DNA from: Lichina pygmaea
Lineage: Eukaryota > Ascomycota > Lichinomycetes > Lichinales > Lichinaceae
NCBI GenBank assembly: GCA_963422465.1
Contig: OY730174.1
Location: 1,922,001-1,986,000 of the forward strand
Reading direction: 5' to 3'
DNA: 64,000 bases
This document shows, in pieces, positions 1-12,048 of this stretch. The translations under genes and the position numbers were made by a program. How positions within the stretch are numbered: position 1 is the stretch's first letter; the number at the start of each line of letters is the position of its first letter. The notes beneath the pieces were generated by a model. The model did not search any database, was not told the DNA's origin, and saw only the letters and a program-made list of their open reading frames with translations.

Positions 1-2926
1 GAAGCCTCGGCAAGGCGAGCTCAGCCGGAGCGAACCACGTCGGTCACAGCTTCGTCACGGGCAAGCGCAAGGCGATGATGGTGGCTCCGGTCAGCAAATA
101 AATCGCGCTGCTGCTGTGGAGCCGCATACGCGACATCACCGTCAGCCCGTAGCCGGCTCGGGCTCTCCCGGAAGGAAGGGAATGAGAAAGCGTCTGCCAA
201 CAAGTAAAGCCTGACAGACGGCTGGGCCGCTGGCTCTCTGGGACGTCGGGGGATCGCTCACGTCCCAGCTGGAGGGCATCACGGACATGTTCCGGCGCTT
301 GTTGCGCGGCCTGACAGGGCGTCGACATGACCACCTTCGAACCCCACGTGAGCGAATTTCGCCCCGTCCGGGGAAAAACAAGATCGACGCCGACCAGGAT
401 GAGCTTGTCGCTTCGGCCTTCTTCCTCTTTCTCTCCCCTAGCCTCTGTGCTGCCTGTCACGGCGTCGTCACATCAGACACGGCGGCCAGGGCGACGCATG
501 TCTGTGGACCGAGCTAGGCCCTGCCGTGCCCGACCATGGACCGTCTTCGGTCACACGGCGGTCGACCTTCCGACAAGGCTTGGCGTCCATCGGACGATTT
601 CCACGGCTGCGAGCGTCGTCGAGGTCGCCGGCGGCTAGAACATTCGTCGATGATTCTCCCGAAACCCAAAGCGACCAGCGCCCGCCGGGGGGGGGGTCGT
701 CGCTGGGGTTTCACCAGTCTTGCTGCATCATGCACCCCGTCCAACAGGGCTCGCAGGGAACCATCGAAGACGCATGTGACGGGAGCCCCAAATTCGGCCC
801 TTGTGCTACTGTGCTGTACTGTACTGTACCACTGTACTACCACTGTCAGAGCCCTGAACCAAACAACGACGAGCGAATACGCGCCTCGAGAGTTGGTCTC
901 CGCTGGCCATCTGCTGGGCACGGGCGCTCTCGTGGCCTCGTATCGTGAGGGCACAGAGAGCTCGCTACGAGGAATGAAAGTGGGGTTCCCGAAACGCCAG
1001 GGATTGGCCACGGCGGCGGGGGGACAGCATCCCAACAGCTCAGGACATGGCAGGTGGCGGCTGGTCTTCACCGAGGAGGTTGGGCGCTCGTCATGCCGGT
1101 CATCCGACAATGGTCAGCATCGATCGATCAGATGGCACGGCGCGCGTCGGCAGGACGTGGGCGGCTGCGGCCGAAATCAATGTCGTTACGCACGCCGTCG
1201 ACGCTCGACCGGAAGAGGCAGCTCGACATGACTTAGCCGTGACGCCGACAGCTCAAGCGCGGCGAGACGGACGGAGCAGCTTACGTACGGAGTACGGGAG
1301 TACTCCATCCGCCGATAGTTGGGCATCTGCATACGGAGCGCCGGAGCAAGGCCGAAGATCAGTCCGAATCGAAGCCAGCAATGGCCCACGGCAAACTTTG
1401 CATTCGACGCTTGGGCCACACCATGTTTTTCCTTTCTTTGTTCCGGAGCCGCGAGCTTTCTTTGTTTTCCGATCTTGGATTTCTGCTTCTTTTCTTTTCC
1501 TTCGTCGTTGCTTCCTCTGCACCATCCAACAGTCGACCACCAACAGCATCGACGACAACGCGTCCAAGAAAGCCAAAGAGAGTTCCTTTGGTCGGCCAAG
1601 CACCGGAAGCACGAGACCCGGCCCGGCCGAGAGCGAGGTCCGGCTCTTCCGCCCGTATCGGCAGCCGCGCGATGTGTCCCAGCATCCGCAGCACATCCAA
1701 TAGCGTCGCGACTCGCTACGGACCGCCCTCTTGGGCGTCCGTCCAAGGGGGGCCGGCCGCAAGGTCTCGCTCGTCGTTGTTCCAACAGTACGAGTATGTA
1801 CTGAACCGTCGGCCCAGGGAGGGGGGGGGGGTGTGGCGGCGTCGGCGGCGTCGGCTCGTGGCTTCAGCTGGGCACCGTGCAGGTCACGCCATGATTGATG
1901 CGCCCTCACGGATCTGCCAGTCTCCGTTCCGGACTCTGTTCCTTCCCTTTACCCACCTCGCCACCTCCCGACTTTGTTCGCCTGGCTCTGGACACGATGG
2001 CTCAGCTGGGCGTTTGGAGTTCGTTGCCGTCGTCCTTTCGCTTGGCGGGGGATCATCCGTCACCACCGTCACAGAGTCAACCTGCGACTGGACATCCTGA
2101 AGGCGAGTACGAAGTTGGGGGGGAGCCCCCTCCCTGCGCGTCGAGCCAAGCGAGAAAGTCTTGGCCGGTCGTTATGGGCTGCTCTAGGCTTATGATGTAC
2201 ATTACGTACTATGCCCAACGCCGTCGTGGCTCGAATGTAAGGTGAGTAAGGCTCGGTAGGCCCACAGTTAAATGTGTTTGGTTCGAATACGAGGGCCCTA
2301 CAGTACGTTACAATCAGGTTTTAGTCCTTCGATCATTACTGTGCATACGTACATACGTACGTATTACCACCAACTTACTTCACCTTGACGGTCGAAGACA
2401 GCTGGAGTGACGGACATTAGCGAGCAAGAGGGCTAAGCGACGGGGGTCAGAAAATGCCCGCAGGGCCCCGCATCGCAGGTGGCGTAGCGGTGCGTACGGT
2501 AGCTTGGGTAGGCGATCACGGCAGGATCATGATTTATTTTAGGGTCGGCTTATGGCGGCACAAGCGCGCGCTTGACCGGATTCGGCCCAGCCGCAGCCAG
2601 GGCCACGATCCAATCGGCGCTTTTTCCGTCCCCGTCGCTTCTCGCCCCGTCGGGGCTAAGCCGGCCTCTTTCGTCGCGATCGGGTCGGATCATGTGACTT
2701 CCCATTGACGCTGATGGCCTGCCGTACCCTACCCCCACGTGACGGATCGATGGAATGATGGAACGTTCGACGGAGCATTCCGGATGGTTTCCAGAACAAT
2801 CTTGCCGCCTTCCACCGACATTCTCCAATCCCCTCTCCCCCCCCCCCCCTCTCTGACCCCATTCCAGACCGGATCACGAGATCTTTGTCCCCTCTACGTA
2901 CGTACTCGTACTCCACCTGACCAACC

Positions 2927-2959
<33 letters not shown>

Positions 2960-4871
2960 CTGAAGGGGTGGAAATTCAATGCACGTATCTGCTTCTGTAC
3001 TTCCGTAGCATGATTCGACACTCCGAAACGTACTGCACTGTATATCGTACGTGCGCCCGAGCATCTGTTCGCGTTGTTGACGTCTGCCGTCACCTCGTAT
3101 ATCTATCCCATCCCCCCCCCCCCCCCCCAATATCCCTCTCCACCCCCCTCCATCCCCCTCCCTCTACTTTCCCCCTATACCGTACGTCTCCACCCACGCG
3201 GAGCCGCAACGCAGACTTTCTTTCTTCCCGACTTGACCTCGTATGACAATTATGAACATCAGGTCATGTTCCACCGCCGTCCGCCATCCGTGGCCGTTGT
3301 CCAATTGCTTTTGAACTCTGCACCCGTAGGCTCGTCCCAAGCCCACGCCGCCGTGCCCGCCCGTCCTCGGACGGCGACGTTCTGCTCCGAGTAGCATGCA
3401 ATCGTGAAAGAAAGGGGGCAAAAAATAAAGAAGCCGATCGCAGAACCTTTAACGCTCGACAGCGGCGCAGAAGAACAGAAAGGAGAGGGAGAGAGCAAGA
3501 TGGGATAGAGAAGTGCAAGACGCCCACGACGGAAGAAAAGCATCCGAGAAACCGCCTTCTGATCTTGTCGCAGACGCCCTTCCACCGCCAACGGGTCCCC
3601 TCTTCGCCCCAAGTAAGGCCAGAGCTACCTGTCCGTCGCGGTCGTATAATACGACGACGGTGCGACGTCCCCGAATCGTCGCCGCCGCCATTCGTTCCTT
3701 CGCTCGATACAGACCTTGATACAATAAACATCCTGCAGCGACTCTCGGCGACCGGGGTTGTATCGCCATTCGCCGCTCCTCAAACATCCACCGAAAGCAG
3801 ACAGGCAGGCAAACGAGCAGCCGAGCAGGCGTCCAAGCAACCAAGCACGACCGAGAACGAGAACAGCACCGCAGACCGAAGCCAATCAAGCGTCCAAGCG
3901 AAAGGAGGCCCAGCGTGGCACTCCTGTCCCCAGCAGCGACGGCCAAGCGAACGTGGTCCAACGGTGGTCGGTCCCGACTCGTATTCACACGGTCGCTCAC
4001 ACATCGCCCTACCGCACAAGTTGCCCGGTCCGCCGCCGCCCAGGTCCGAAATGAGATGATCGGCGAGATACGACGCAAAGCGCCATCCCATCTCATAAGG
4101 ATCCCCGCCGGCACTGTCGAAGGCTCTTGCGCCTGGATCCGCGTCTGAAGGCTCCGACTGGTCGGTGTCACCTCTTGCCGTCGTCATCGTCGTCGTCGTC
4201 TCCTCTGCTGGTCCACTTGTGCTCCTTCACTTCTGCTCTACTCGGCCCTTCTCGACTTTCGACGATCCATCGGCCTGCAGATCGTATCTGATTGCAACCG
4301 TTGGCCATCCGGCGCCTCCGTCGACCGTTCTTCGTGGTCGCGCGACACCAATCCCTCTCTCTCTCTCTCTCTCTCTCGTGGTCCCTGTTCGGCAACGACC
4401 GCCGTTGTGACACCCCGACCGCCTGCCTTCCTCTCTCCCCTGTCGGCCCCGAGCGTCCGGTGTGACAGCCCCGACTGGAGATTTCGGACGGGGACGCTTG
4501 TCTCTGAAGCTCGCGCGTTGGGTTCGGAAGGTCGAACAAAGAAAGAAGGAAAGAAAGAACGGAACCGCGCCAAGCTTGAACGTTGCCCGTTTCACTGGGT
4601 GCGACGTTGAGGCACCCCGGTCGTTCTTCTCTCTCTCGTTCCTGGGGCCTCAAAACCCCCCCCTCCCCTCAGAATCGTTGGCCCTACTCCGGTTTCAGCA
4701 TCGGTCCGCGACCTCTCCAAAGGTCGACCGACAGAGCCAGAACAGCGACGTCGCGACCCGGGACTGTTCGCTCGGTCCCCCTCCCCCCTGGAGGCAAGAG
4801 GAGATCTGGCGTCGAATCGGGTCGGGCCCCCTCCGGGTCGTAGACGCTTCGTGTCCCGCTGGAAGAACGCC
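1..4871. other. Gene-free 5' flank
   Basis: I recognise no gene in this stretch. Open frames exist on both strands but none resembles a known family, and several start at non-ATG codons. It holds scattered low-complexity tracts: a (GAC)n run near 2931-2957, 16 C in a row at 3113-3128, a CT run near 4353-4377 and a TACGTA-rich patch near 2343-2366. The CT-rich 3.5-4.8 kb part could include promoter and 5' UTR of the RGS gene. A short, divergent or lineage-specific gene cannot be excluded. Confidence 0.5.
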
Positions 4872-6314
4872 ATGGTCGGTAAGAGGGCTTATCTGCGTGC
4901 GCCGGCGCCCATACCCATACCCATAGCCGCGCCCATAGCCGTCCGCGCGCCCGCATCCGCGACGCTGTCGCGGACGACGACGACGAGGACGACGACGAGG
5001 ACGACGAGGACGAAGACGACGACGACGACGACGGCCGCCGCCGCCGTCGACGAACGAGAGCCCTCGCCCACCCGCACCGCCATCTCGTTCGACTGCGACG
5101 CCGACGACGAGGGCGCCATGTCCTCCGGCGACAACGTGCCGTCGCGCCCGCTGAGCGTCGCCATACCGGACGGGCCCTACTACCCGCGCCGGCCGACGCT
5201 GGCCGAGATCCTGTCGAACGCCGCCCCGCCGCCCTGGACCCTGAGCGCCTTCATGGCCTTCCTCTCGCAGAACCACTGCCTCGAGACGCTCGAGTTCACC
5301 ATGGACGCGTCGCGCTACCAGCGCCAGTACGACGACGTCATGTCGACGGGCCCGACCCCGGCCCCGGCCGACGCCCCCGCGGCCGCGTGCGAGTACGTGC
5401 AGATGCTGTGGCGCCGCCTGCTCGACGCCTACATCGTGCCGAACGGCCCGCGCGAGGTCAACCTGCCGGGCGACGTCCGGGACCGGCTGCTGTCGCTCAC
5501 GAACGACGCCCGGCCGCCGTCGCCGCGCTCGCTCGAGCCGGCCGTCAAGATCATCTACGACCTCATGGACGAGTCCGTGCTCGTGCCCTTCCTCAACAGC
5601 TTCTCCGGTTCGCGCACGGTGCCGCCTTCGCCCCTGCACTATTCGCTCGCGCAGTCGCAGTCGCAGTCGCAGTCGCAGTCGCAGTCGCAGTCGCAGTCGG
5701 CCGCGGCCTCGCCGACGGGCTCGTCGCGCGTCGCGCCGTGGGCCGAGCCGCCCGACGGCGCCGACGTCATGGTCATCGATTCGGACGAGTCGCGACACTC
5801 GAACCGATCGAGGCGCGTCCGGGGCCGACAAGATCCGTCGCCGAGCCCGTCGGCCGACGGCGGTGGCGGTGGTGGCGGCGGTACTGGTGGAGGCGGCGGC
5901 GACGGTGGTCACTCGTCCGTGTCGTCGTCGACGGGCAGCCGTCGTCGGGCGCGAGCGGCGCGGCAAGCGCTGACGCTGGGCATGGGTCAGCGGAGCAGCG
6001 CGGCCAGCGGCGCGTCGACGGCGAGCGGCGACAACCTCACGGACGACTCGGCGAGCCCGTCAAGCCCGGGCCACGAGCCCATGACGCCGCCGACGACTCC
6101 TCCGACGAGCGATGTTGGCGTCGGCGGTGGCGTCAGCCCTCGCGGCCGGACCGACCGGACCTGGCACAAGATGACGGATCGACTGCGATGGCGTAAAAAG
6201 TCGACGCCGAATCTTTGCGAGGACGTTCCGCCTCCTCCACTGCCGCATCACCACTCTGGCGACGACGAGGCCGCAGGGCCGTCAGGGCCGTCAGGGCCGT
6301 CAGGGCCGTCATAA
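4872..6314 (+). CDS. RGS-domain protein (fungal G-protein signalling regulator)
   Basis: A single-exon protein of about 480 residues. After a Thr-rich low-complexity N-terminus comes a conserved stretch beginning PYYPRRPTLAEILSN and continuing WTLSAFMAFLSQNHCLETLEF, which I recognise as the start of the RGS-like domain of a fungal protein family. The domain continues through the EYVQMLWRRLLDAYI and VNLPGDVRDRLLSL segments to IIYDLMDESVLVPFLNSF. RGS proteins speed GTP hydrolysis on G-alpha subunits; that role is inferred from the family. The C-terminal half is disordered, with a Gln-Ser repeat from a CAGTCG hexamer, Gly runs and a conserved MTPPTTPPTSDVG segment, ending in a basic tail. I chose the first ATG of the open frame (4872). 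A second in-frame ATG at 5118, just before the conserved domain, is an alternative start. No intron is needed. Confidence 0.8.
   Translation: MVGKRAYLRAPAPIPIPIAAPIAVRAPASATLSRTTTTRTTTRTTRTKTTTTTTAAAAVDEREPSPTRTAISFDCDADDEGAMSSGDNVPSRPLSVAIPDGPYYPRRPTLAEILSNAAPPPWTLSAFMAFLSQNHCLETLEFTMDASRYQRQYDDVMSTGPTPAPADAPAAACEYVQMLWRRLLDAYIVPNGPREVNLPGDVRDRLLSLTNDARPPSPRSLEPAVKIIYDLMDESVLVPFLNSFSGSRTVPPSPLHYSLAQSQSQSQSQSQSQSQSAAASPTGSSRVAPWAEPPDGADVMVIDSDESRHSNRSRRVRGRQDPSPSPSADGGGGGGGGTGGGGGDGGHSSVSSSTGSRRRARAARQALTLGMGQRSSAASGASTASGDNLTDDSASPSSPGHEPMTPPTTPPTSDVGVGGGVSPRGRTDRTWHKMTDRLRWRKKSTPNLCEDVPPPPLPHHHSGDDEAAGPSGPSGPSGPS
5652..5699 (+). repeat. (CAGTCG)8 coding hexamer repeat
   Basis: Eight perfect CAGTCG units inside the RGS gene encode an alternating Gln-Ser tract downstream of the RGS domain. 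The length is a multiple of three, so copy-number change would keep the frame. Confidence 0.9.
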
Positions 6315-7585
6315 CCGTCGTGACCGTCTTGATCGTCATGGCAAAAGAGTGTTTTTCTCGGAGGGAAGGAGGGATACGGTGCCCACCGACCTTGTTCGTT
6401 TCGGCCGTGCCATGTTCACGTTCATGTTCACGTCAATCCGACCTTGCGGCCCGCTTCGAATCGCTTATTGTCATCCGATTCGTTCCCGACCCGCTTCGAA
6501 TCGGCTACCGGTATGTCGCGAGAGGAAGCAAGCAGAGGCAAGCAAGCAAGCAGGCAAGACAGAAAGAAAGAAAGCAAGGCAAGCAACCAAACAGACAAGC
6601 TGCTTGTGCTCGATACCTTACTCTGCTGGGCCGCGACGGGCGATTCACCCCGCCTTGATTTTCGAATTCTCCGCCCTTTTACATCTGACACATGGCACAT
6701 GGCATCATCATCCTACTCTTGGTTTCCCATCATGACGCTTTCTCGCATCGTCTCATCGTCATCTCACCATCACATCGTCGTCGCATCTTGGCATCTTTAT
6801 GGGGTTCATCTTTGTCGGGGATCCTCACGACTTGGAGGCCCCCGAGGCGTATCTCAACGTTTGGCGCTTTGATTCTTCTTGTTTCTCTTCTTTTTCTACC
6901 ACGACTTTGTCTTTGTCTTGTTCTTGTTGGCTTCCTCGTCGTGGCGGGCTGTTGTGATGATGGGCCATCGTGGTGACAGGTTGTCGTGGTCTTTGTTCTC
7001 GTCATGGTCTGCATCTTCTTGATCGTCATCGTGGTGGTCTGCAGAGTCTACATCGGATATGGTCTACGTGGGATCAAAGAGACCTCAATGCTTTGGGCTG
7101 AGGGCGTCGTGTTTCGCATTGACATGATCATCTTTCTTTTGTTTTTTATTCTTGTTCTAGACGACCAGACGGACACGGCATTCTAACGACTCTCATATCG
7201 ATCTTCGGTACTCTTCTCAAATGTCAAAGCAATGGATCACAGGCATCTTCTTTCTACATCTTGCATATGATGGCTGGTCGTCGGCATCGAATGATCACTG
7301 GCTGTCGGCATCGGCACTAATTGACTTGTTGTTCAATGAGCCGTTTGACAAGTTGTTTGACGAGGTATCGTAACAGCATCATACAATGAAGTCGTGGTGG
7401 CTTTTCTGGCGTGGTAAATCCTATGTAGCTTGTCTACCCATGATCTAACTTCTGGTGTCTACTATTTCTCCTCTAACTTATCATTGGCTGTCCTCCACCA
7501 TCCACCATCCACCATCTACCATCACAATCTCTCATATCATCTGACAGTATCCCAGCAGAGACCTCAGACAGCTACCTGGGGCACC

Positions 7586-7640
7586 AAGCCCAGCACAAGC
7601 CCGGCACAAGCCCGGCACAAGCCCGGCACAAGCCCGGCAC
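7586..7640 (+). repeat. 11-bp tandem repeat, 5 copies
   Basis: Five head-to-tail copies of AAGCCCGGCAC; the first unit differs at one base. It is intergenic. Confidence 0.9.
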
Positions 7641-8094
7641 ACACAGCTGGGGTAATTACATGACTGGCAACTGGCAACAACAAAGATGGCAGGAATGAAA
7701 AAAAGTGTTTCTCCAAGAGAGAAGAAGAGGTAAGAGTAGATCTGTGAGCAGGGGAATCCACTCACTACTATTTGACGAAATAGCTGCACACTTCCCTGAT
7801 CAAGATACTGGGCATGTTCAATCCAGATCATACTACAGAAGGAAAGTACACGGTCCTGTTCCTGGGGGTTGAGCTATGGTACGGTAGGTTGGTGGGTTGC
7901 TCTTGCTACCATCTAGTAGCTACTGGCCGTGTTCCTGTACAAAGCAAGATGCTGTGTGACAGATCCACAAGCCGACATACATACGGTACAGCTCAACATA
8001 CCACCACCAAACAAAAATAGAGGCTACCATGTCCGCTCCGTGAGACAGACGGACAGACAGACAGAGAGCCGACAAAGATTGTTGACGAGTAGAG

Positions 8095-8380
8095 CTCTAG
8101 AAGAGGTGAGCACGGAGCGCTGGGAGTAAGCACAGAGCATCAGGAGCAAGTGCAGAGCTCCAGGACTAGGCACAGCACTGGGAGCAGGCGCAGAGTGGTA
8201 GGAGCAAGCACAGAGCTCGAGGAGGAGCAAGCGGCAGTGCCAGGAGTAAGCACGGCACCAGAAGAAAGCGCAGTGCTAGGACATGGTGAGGAGAGCTGGA
8301 GTGCTAGCGACCGAAACAGTACTAGGAAAGCAGGCGGAGCACAGCACTCGGAAGCAAGCAGACCACAGCACTAGAAGTGC
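8095..8380 (+). repeat. Degenerate minisatellite (AGCACAGAGC-like)
   Basis: About 285 bp of imperfect units related to AGCACAGAGCTCCAGGAGCA, with variable spacing near 18-25 bp. The copies are too diverged for an exact count by eye. Confidence 0.65.
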
Positions 8381-8762
8381 GATGTACGCGGTCTGTGCTC
8401 TGACGCGCAAGACCGACGGACACGCCCGTGTAGAGCATCTCACGCGGGTGCTCTTGGTCGTACGGAACAGCCGGTCTCACAGAAGGTATATCAGAACGGC
8501 GGCGCTCGGAAGAGGAAGAGAGGTTCCATGCGGAGTGTTCTTGACTGTACCGGTACAGAGAAGCGCCAAATCAAAGGAGGTACCCGGTACGTACGGAACA
8601 TCCGCACTCGGAAGAGGGGAAGACCCAACGAGCATTTCAGAAAAAGGAAAATCATCCCCATCAGGGTCGACTCGACTCTCTTTTTCTCCGGGTCCCTCCT
8701 CGCACCACTCAGACAATGCCGAGTCTTCTTTGACCGACGTGTACCCCGCCTGACGAGTAGTC

Positions 8763-10828
8763 CTAGATCGTCTCGCACCGACTGGCTCGTCGTCGAGCTC
8801 CACCTCCTCCGAGTCGTCCTGTCGCCCCCCCCCCCCCCCCCCCCAAGAGCAGTGGCGGAGACCTCGGTCGGATGACCTCCAGCTCCGGATGCTCCAGCCC
8901 TCCGCCCGTCGCTATCGACGAACGACGACCGCTCCCCCAAAGCCGGTAGCCCGTGCTCTCACTCCGGTACAACCGTCCAATGTGGTACAGGAGTGTCTTG
9001 CCGATCGATACGCTCCGCTCTCTCAAATTGACTCGGCCTGTCGGGCCCGGCACAGCCTGCCAGCTCGATGATTTTGCGGACCTTGCACGTGGCCCGAGCT
9101 TCGTGGCAAAGCCACGCATCACAACATTGTCCGTCGGGCCAGCACTGGACGAGCGCATGTGCCGTGTGCGACTGGGGAACTTGCTCCAAGAAGGGGCGAT
9201 CCTGGTGCTGTTGACCGACATCTGCCCATCTTCCCTTGATATCGTCGTCCCGTCATCCTCTTGCTGCTGATCGTACTGATCTACTATCACCGCCCGATCG
9301 TCACCCTCCGAGACCGCTGTCACACGGTGCCGTGGGATCGCGACGATGAGGGCCCTGTCGCTAGCCAGACCTGTTGACAGCCACCTCCCTGCTTCGGTAT
9401 CATTGCCTGCCCGGTGGAATTCGCTGCTCCCATCGAAGCCCGAGAGAACGGAAACGTAAGGCCGCTCGATGTCATGTCCGCTGGCGTTCCAGGCTGGGGG
9501 ATGTGACAGACGTGGCGGAACCATGAGACGGGCCCCGCCCAGTTCCGGCAGGCTGGATGCCGTTCGCGGTCTATCAAACGGACAGACGGCCCATGGAGAT
9601 TCAGTATTGCAGTGTGCCAGGCCCAGCTCCTCCGCAGGCTGTATCGTTCTCGACCGCTTTATTGGCTCCACACCCTCGTGCTGCCCAAGAGACCCTGCAC
9701 CTGGGTCGTGCAGGCCGTGTTGCAAGTGGGCCATATCATCCTCTTCGGTTCTGGGCACAGGCACTTGTTTCACACGACGGCTTTGAGTTTCATCGGCCGG
9801 TGCGCCTTTCTCGGCGGCCAGAGTGGGCTCGATAACAGTGTTCTGCGATGGCTCCACCGACACGTTGAGCCCTGAAGACTCGAGAGTCAGCCGCAGCGAG
9901 TTTTGGTCAAGGGAATCGGGCGTGCTAGCGATCCTCTTTGTCTGTAGCAACGGCAACGGTGTTGTCCAGGCTATCCTCTCGACAGGGGCAATACTCTCGG
10001 TTGAGCTCGCTCCCTCGAAAGGCCCTTGTTGGTGCTCTCGATGGTCGCAAGACTTGTCCGTCGCTAGCATCTCACTTGACATCCATATCGCAACGCCGTT
10101 TGAGCCTTGGGCCATATCGAATCCCGAGACACGACAATGGCGGACGCCCGTTGAACTTGTCTGACAGCCAATGTTGCAACCTTCTCGGCGACACTGGGCA
10201 CGTGTTGTCCTGTGCCTGGAATCCAACCCGGGTGAGATCGTTGGGTGCACGTCCCCATCCTCGGGATCAAGATGCTTCAAAGGCCAATGATCGGGAATGT
10301 CGCTGCTGCACCAAGTCCTAGCCCGACCTCAGCAGCGTCTCAAGCCAACCAACCTTGGTGTGTCTATGAGACCTGCATCGACATCAAAACACCTCCTCCA
10401 AGGCTTCGAGTTCCCCAGGGATCCGTCGGGTAAGGCTGACTGCGCGCATTGCGCGGCAGGAATGAGCGGACGCTGCTTTTTACATGACCGGATCGCTCCT
10501 CAGAAGCGGAGAACGCCTTGAAGGGCCTCGACCTCTTTGAGATTTGCCTCTTGAGTTTTTCCTTTATGGAAGACGCCTTCCTTGGACTTTGGCTTCCAGC
10601 AAGCTCCAGCCACGATGGCGCAGCTTGTCCAAGGTGGGCCGCTGTCAGTCTAGACATATCAAAAAGCGCCTCCAAAGCAATTCTGTCTTGTGTCGTTATC
10701 GGATAGTGGCCTCTGTGTCCCACGGCGCTTGGCAGCCGCGACTTGGTAGCCACCCTCGGCATGGGCACCACTTTGCTGCTCGATGAAGGCGAGCTGGACA
10801 GGGGACTGCCGCAGCACAGAGCAGCCAT
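8763..10828 (-). CDS. Uncharacterised, largely disordered fungal protein
   Basis: Predicted as two exons. Exon 1 (10828-10373) starts at an ATG and contains IALEALFDMSRLTAAHLGQ, then SWLELAGSQSPRKASSIKEK; I remember this motif from uncharacterised filamentous-ascomycete proteins. Splicing the 98-nt intron 10275-10372 joins exon 1 in phase to a 504-codon open frame. That frame ends near a second family-like stretch, HIGRLYRSESTGYR followed by RRSSIATGGGLEHPELEV. Most of the roughly 655 residues are Ser/Arg/Pro-rich and probably disordered; no catalytic domain is visible. Near the C-terminus a poly(C) run on the plus strand encodes poly-Gly, so the real 3' end may be spliced differently. Exon 1 and the end of exon 2 are the best supported parts; the intron is provisional. 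Confidence 0.55.
8825..8844 (+). repeat. Poly(C) run, 20 bp
   Basis: Twenty consecutive C on the plus strand. On the minus strand it reads as poly-Gly near the C-terminus of the 8763-10828 gene. Confidence 0.9.
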
Positions 10829-11150
10829 GGCTGGCGACAATGGTGGTACTATCGTGAGAATCGTCAAGGTCGGACTTGACCGATTACGGAAAGGACAGGC
10901 TTTCAGCAAGCCCTTGACAGAGAGGCTACACAAGATGTGCATTGAAGACTGGAATAGCTCTATTCCTTCGAATGGAGTACGTAGACAATGTGGACACGCA
11001 GACATGCCATATGGTACCGTACTGTAGGAAGCAGATTCTTGGGGAAAGAGCGTGTCATCGTTGGCCGTCAATCAATCGCAACCGGACATTGGGCACTTGC
11101 CGTTTAGGCGTCCGAACCCTGATAAATTCGCACGTATTCCGTACTCCATA
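10829..11150. other. Gap between disordered-protein gene and transposon
   Basis: About 320 bp without a recognised gene. It probably holds the promoter and 5' UTR of the minus-strand gene. Its open frame extends upstream here with another in-frame ATG (11005), so a longer N-terminus is possible. Confidence 0.45.
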
Positions 11151-11241
11151 CCCGTGCCTTGGAGGTACTTCGTACCTCCCCTCCCCTCGCTAGCTCGGTC
11201 GGGACACCCTTACGGAGTAAGGGTGTCCGACAGCGCAACGG
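11151..11241 (+). repeat. Left terminal inverted repeat
   Basis: A 91-bp end repeat that pairs with 12049-12139. It contains the hairpin GGAGGTAC-TTC-GTACCTCC and a longer one centred on the GGA of CTTACGGAGTAAG. It ends in CAGCGCAACGG. Confidence 0.85.
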
Positions 11242-11305
11242 TCCCACCCAAAATTAAGCTGAATTGGTGTCGACCATCTTCAAACCACCATAGCTTCTCA
11301 ACAAC

Positions 11306-11572
11306 ATGGTCAAATCGTACGCCGAGGTTGAGGATCGCATCCAGGAAGCTCTCGGTTCCATTCTTTCTGACACAGAGTTCTCAATCCCAGTATTAGCTAG
11401 CAGATTCAATGTTCCCGCACGACGTCTTGAAAATCGCCTCAAGAGAACTCCTTCTCGAAATGCCCAGATTCCGGCCAACGGGAAGCTCTGTCCAGCTGAG
11501 AAGGCAGAAGTGGCTAGAGCAAAGGAGGAAGCAAAGGCAGTGAAAGAAGCAGAGAAAGCAGCAGCAGCCTAA
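11306..11572 (+). pseudogene. Transposase remnant: N-terminal HTH (88 aa)
   Basis: It begins at an ATG and encodes 88 residues. The segment EDRIQEALGSILSD...FSIPVLASRFNVPARRLENR matches the psq-type HTH that starts fungal Fot1/pogo transposases. SRNAQIPANGKLCPAEKAE follows, corresponding to the spacer before the CENP-B-like DNA-binding part. A Lys/Glu/Ala coiled stretch then runs into a TAA. The same frame continues past this single stop for another 66 codons (to 11773) with more Lys/Ala-rich tail. No DDE core is present. It is probably a deletion relic; an expressed DNA-binding peptide is possible but unsupported. Confidence 0.7.
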
Positions 11573-12048
11573 GTGAAGGAAGATGCAAAGATAGCAAAGA
11601 AAGCAAAGCAGATGATGATGGTACGGCATGGTGGGGCAACATTGGCGGAGCTGGTGATGGAGGAGCGAGCGACAGCAGAGCCAGTGGAGCCAGCAATCAC
11701 CACAGCCTCTCAACAACACCACGAATCTCCGGACGAGGCGACACCTTGGGTACTGATAGAACATCTGATGTAGAATCAGATAGGCCCATAAAATCTACAG
11801 CTTTATCGCTCTGTTGTAAAGTTATTACTGTTGTAAATTTGATCTGTCGAGGATCTGTTATTGGTCTAGTAGCTACTATAGTTTCTCAGCAATGCTATAA
11901 AATTTACAAGAGTTCTAAAACTTCAGGGATTATACTAGAGAAGTAGGGGAATCAGATAAGCAAATCAGATTTCAATTTAGTCGTTACGTTGTGAAGTTAT
12001 AGAACTGCAAAGCTGATTTTCTGGAAGATGACCGTTGCGCTGTCCTTA

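Larger units (their letters stand above)
6315..8762. other. Intergenic, low-complexity region
   Basis: No gene recognised. The first part carries short AAGC/AAAG repeats (about 6525-6600). The middle (6.7-7.5 kb) is AT-richer than its surroundings and unstructured. The right part holds an 11-bp tandem repeat (7586-7640) and a degenerate AGCACAGAGC-type repeat (8095-8380). Short open frames here look spurious. Confidence 0.5.

Noticed and set aside
2270-2305. GGTTCGAATACGAGG, resembling a tRNA B box
   Set aside because: No matching acceptor, D or anticodon arms could be folded around it.
4695-5966. 423-codon minus-strand frame full of Arg runs
   Set aside because: Antisense of the RGS gene; its Arg-rich composition is the reverse of GCC/GAC-rich codons.
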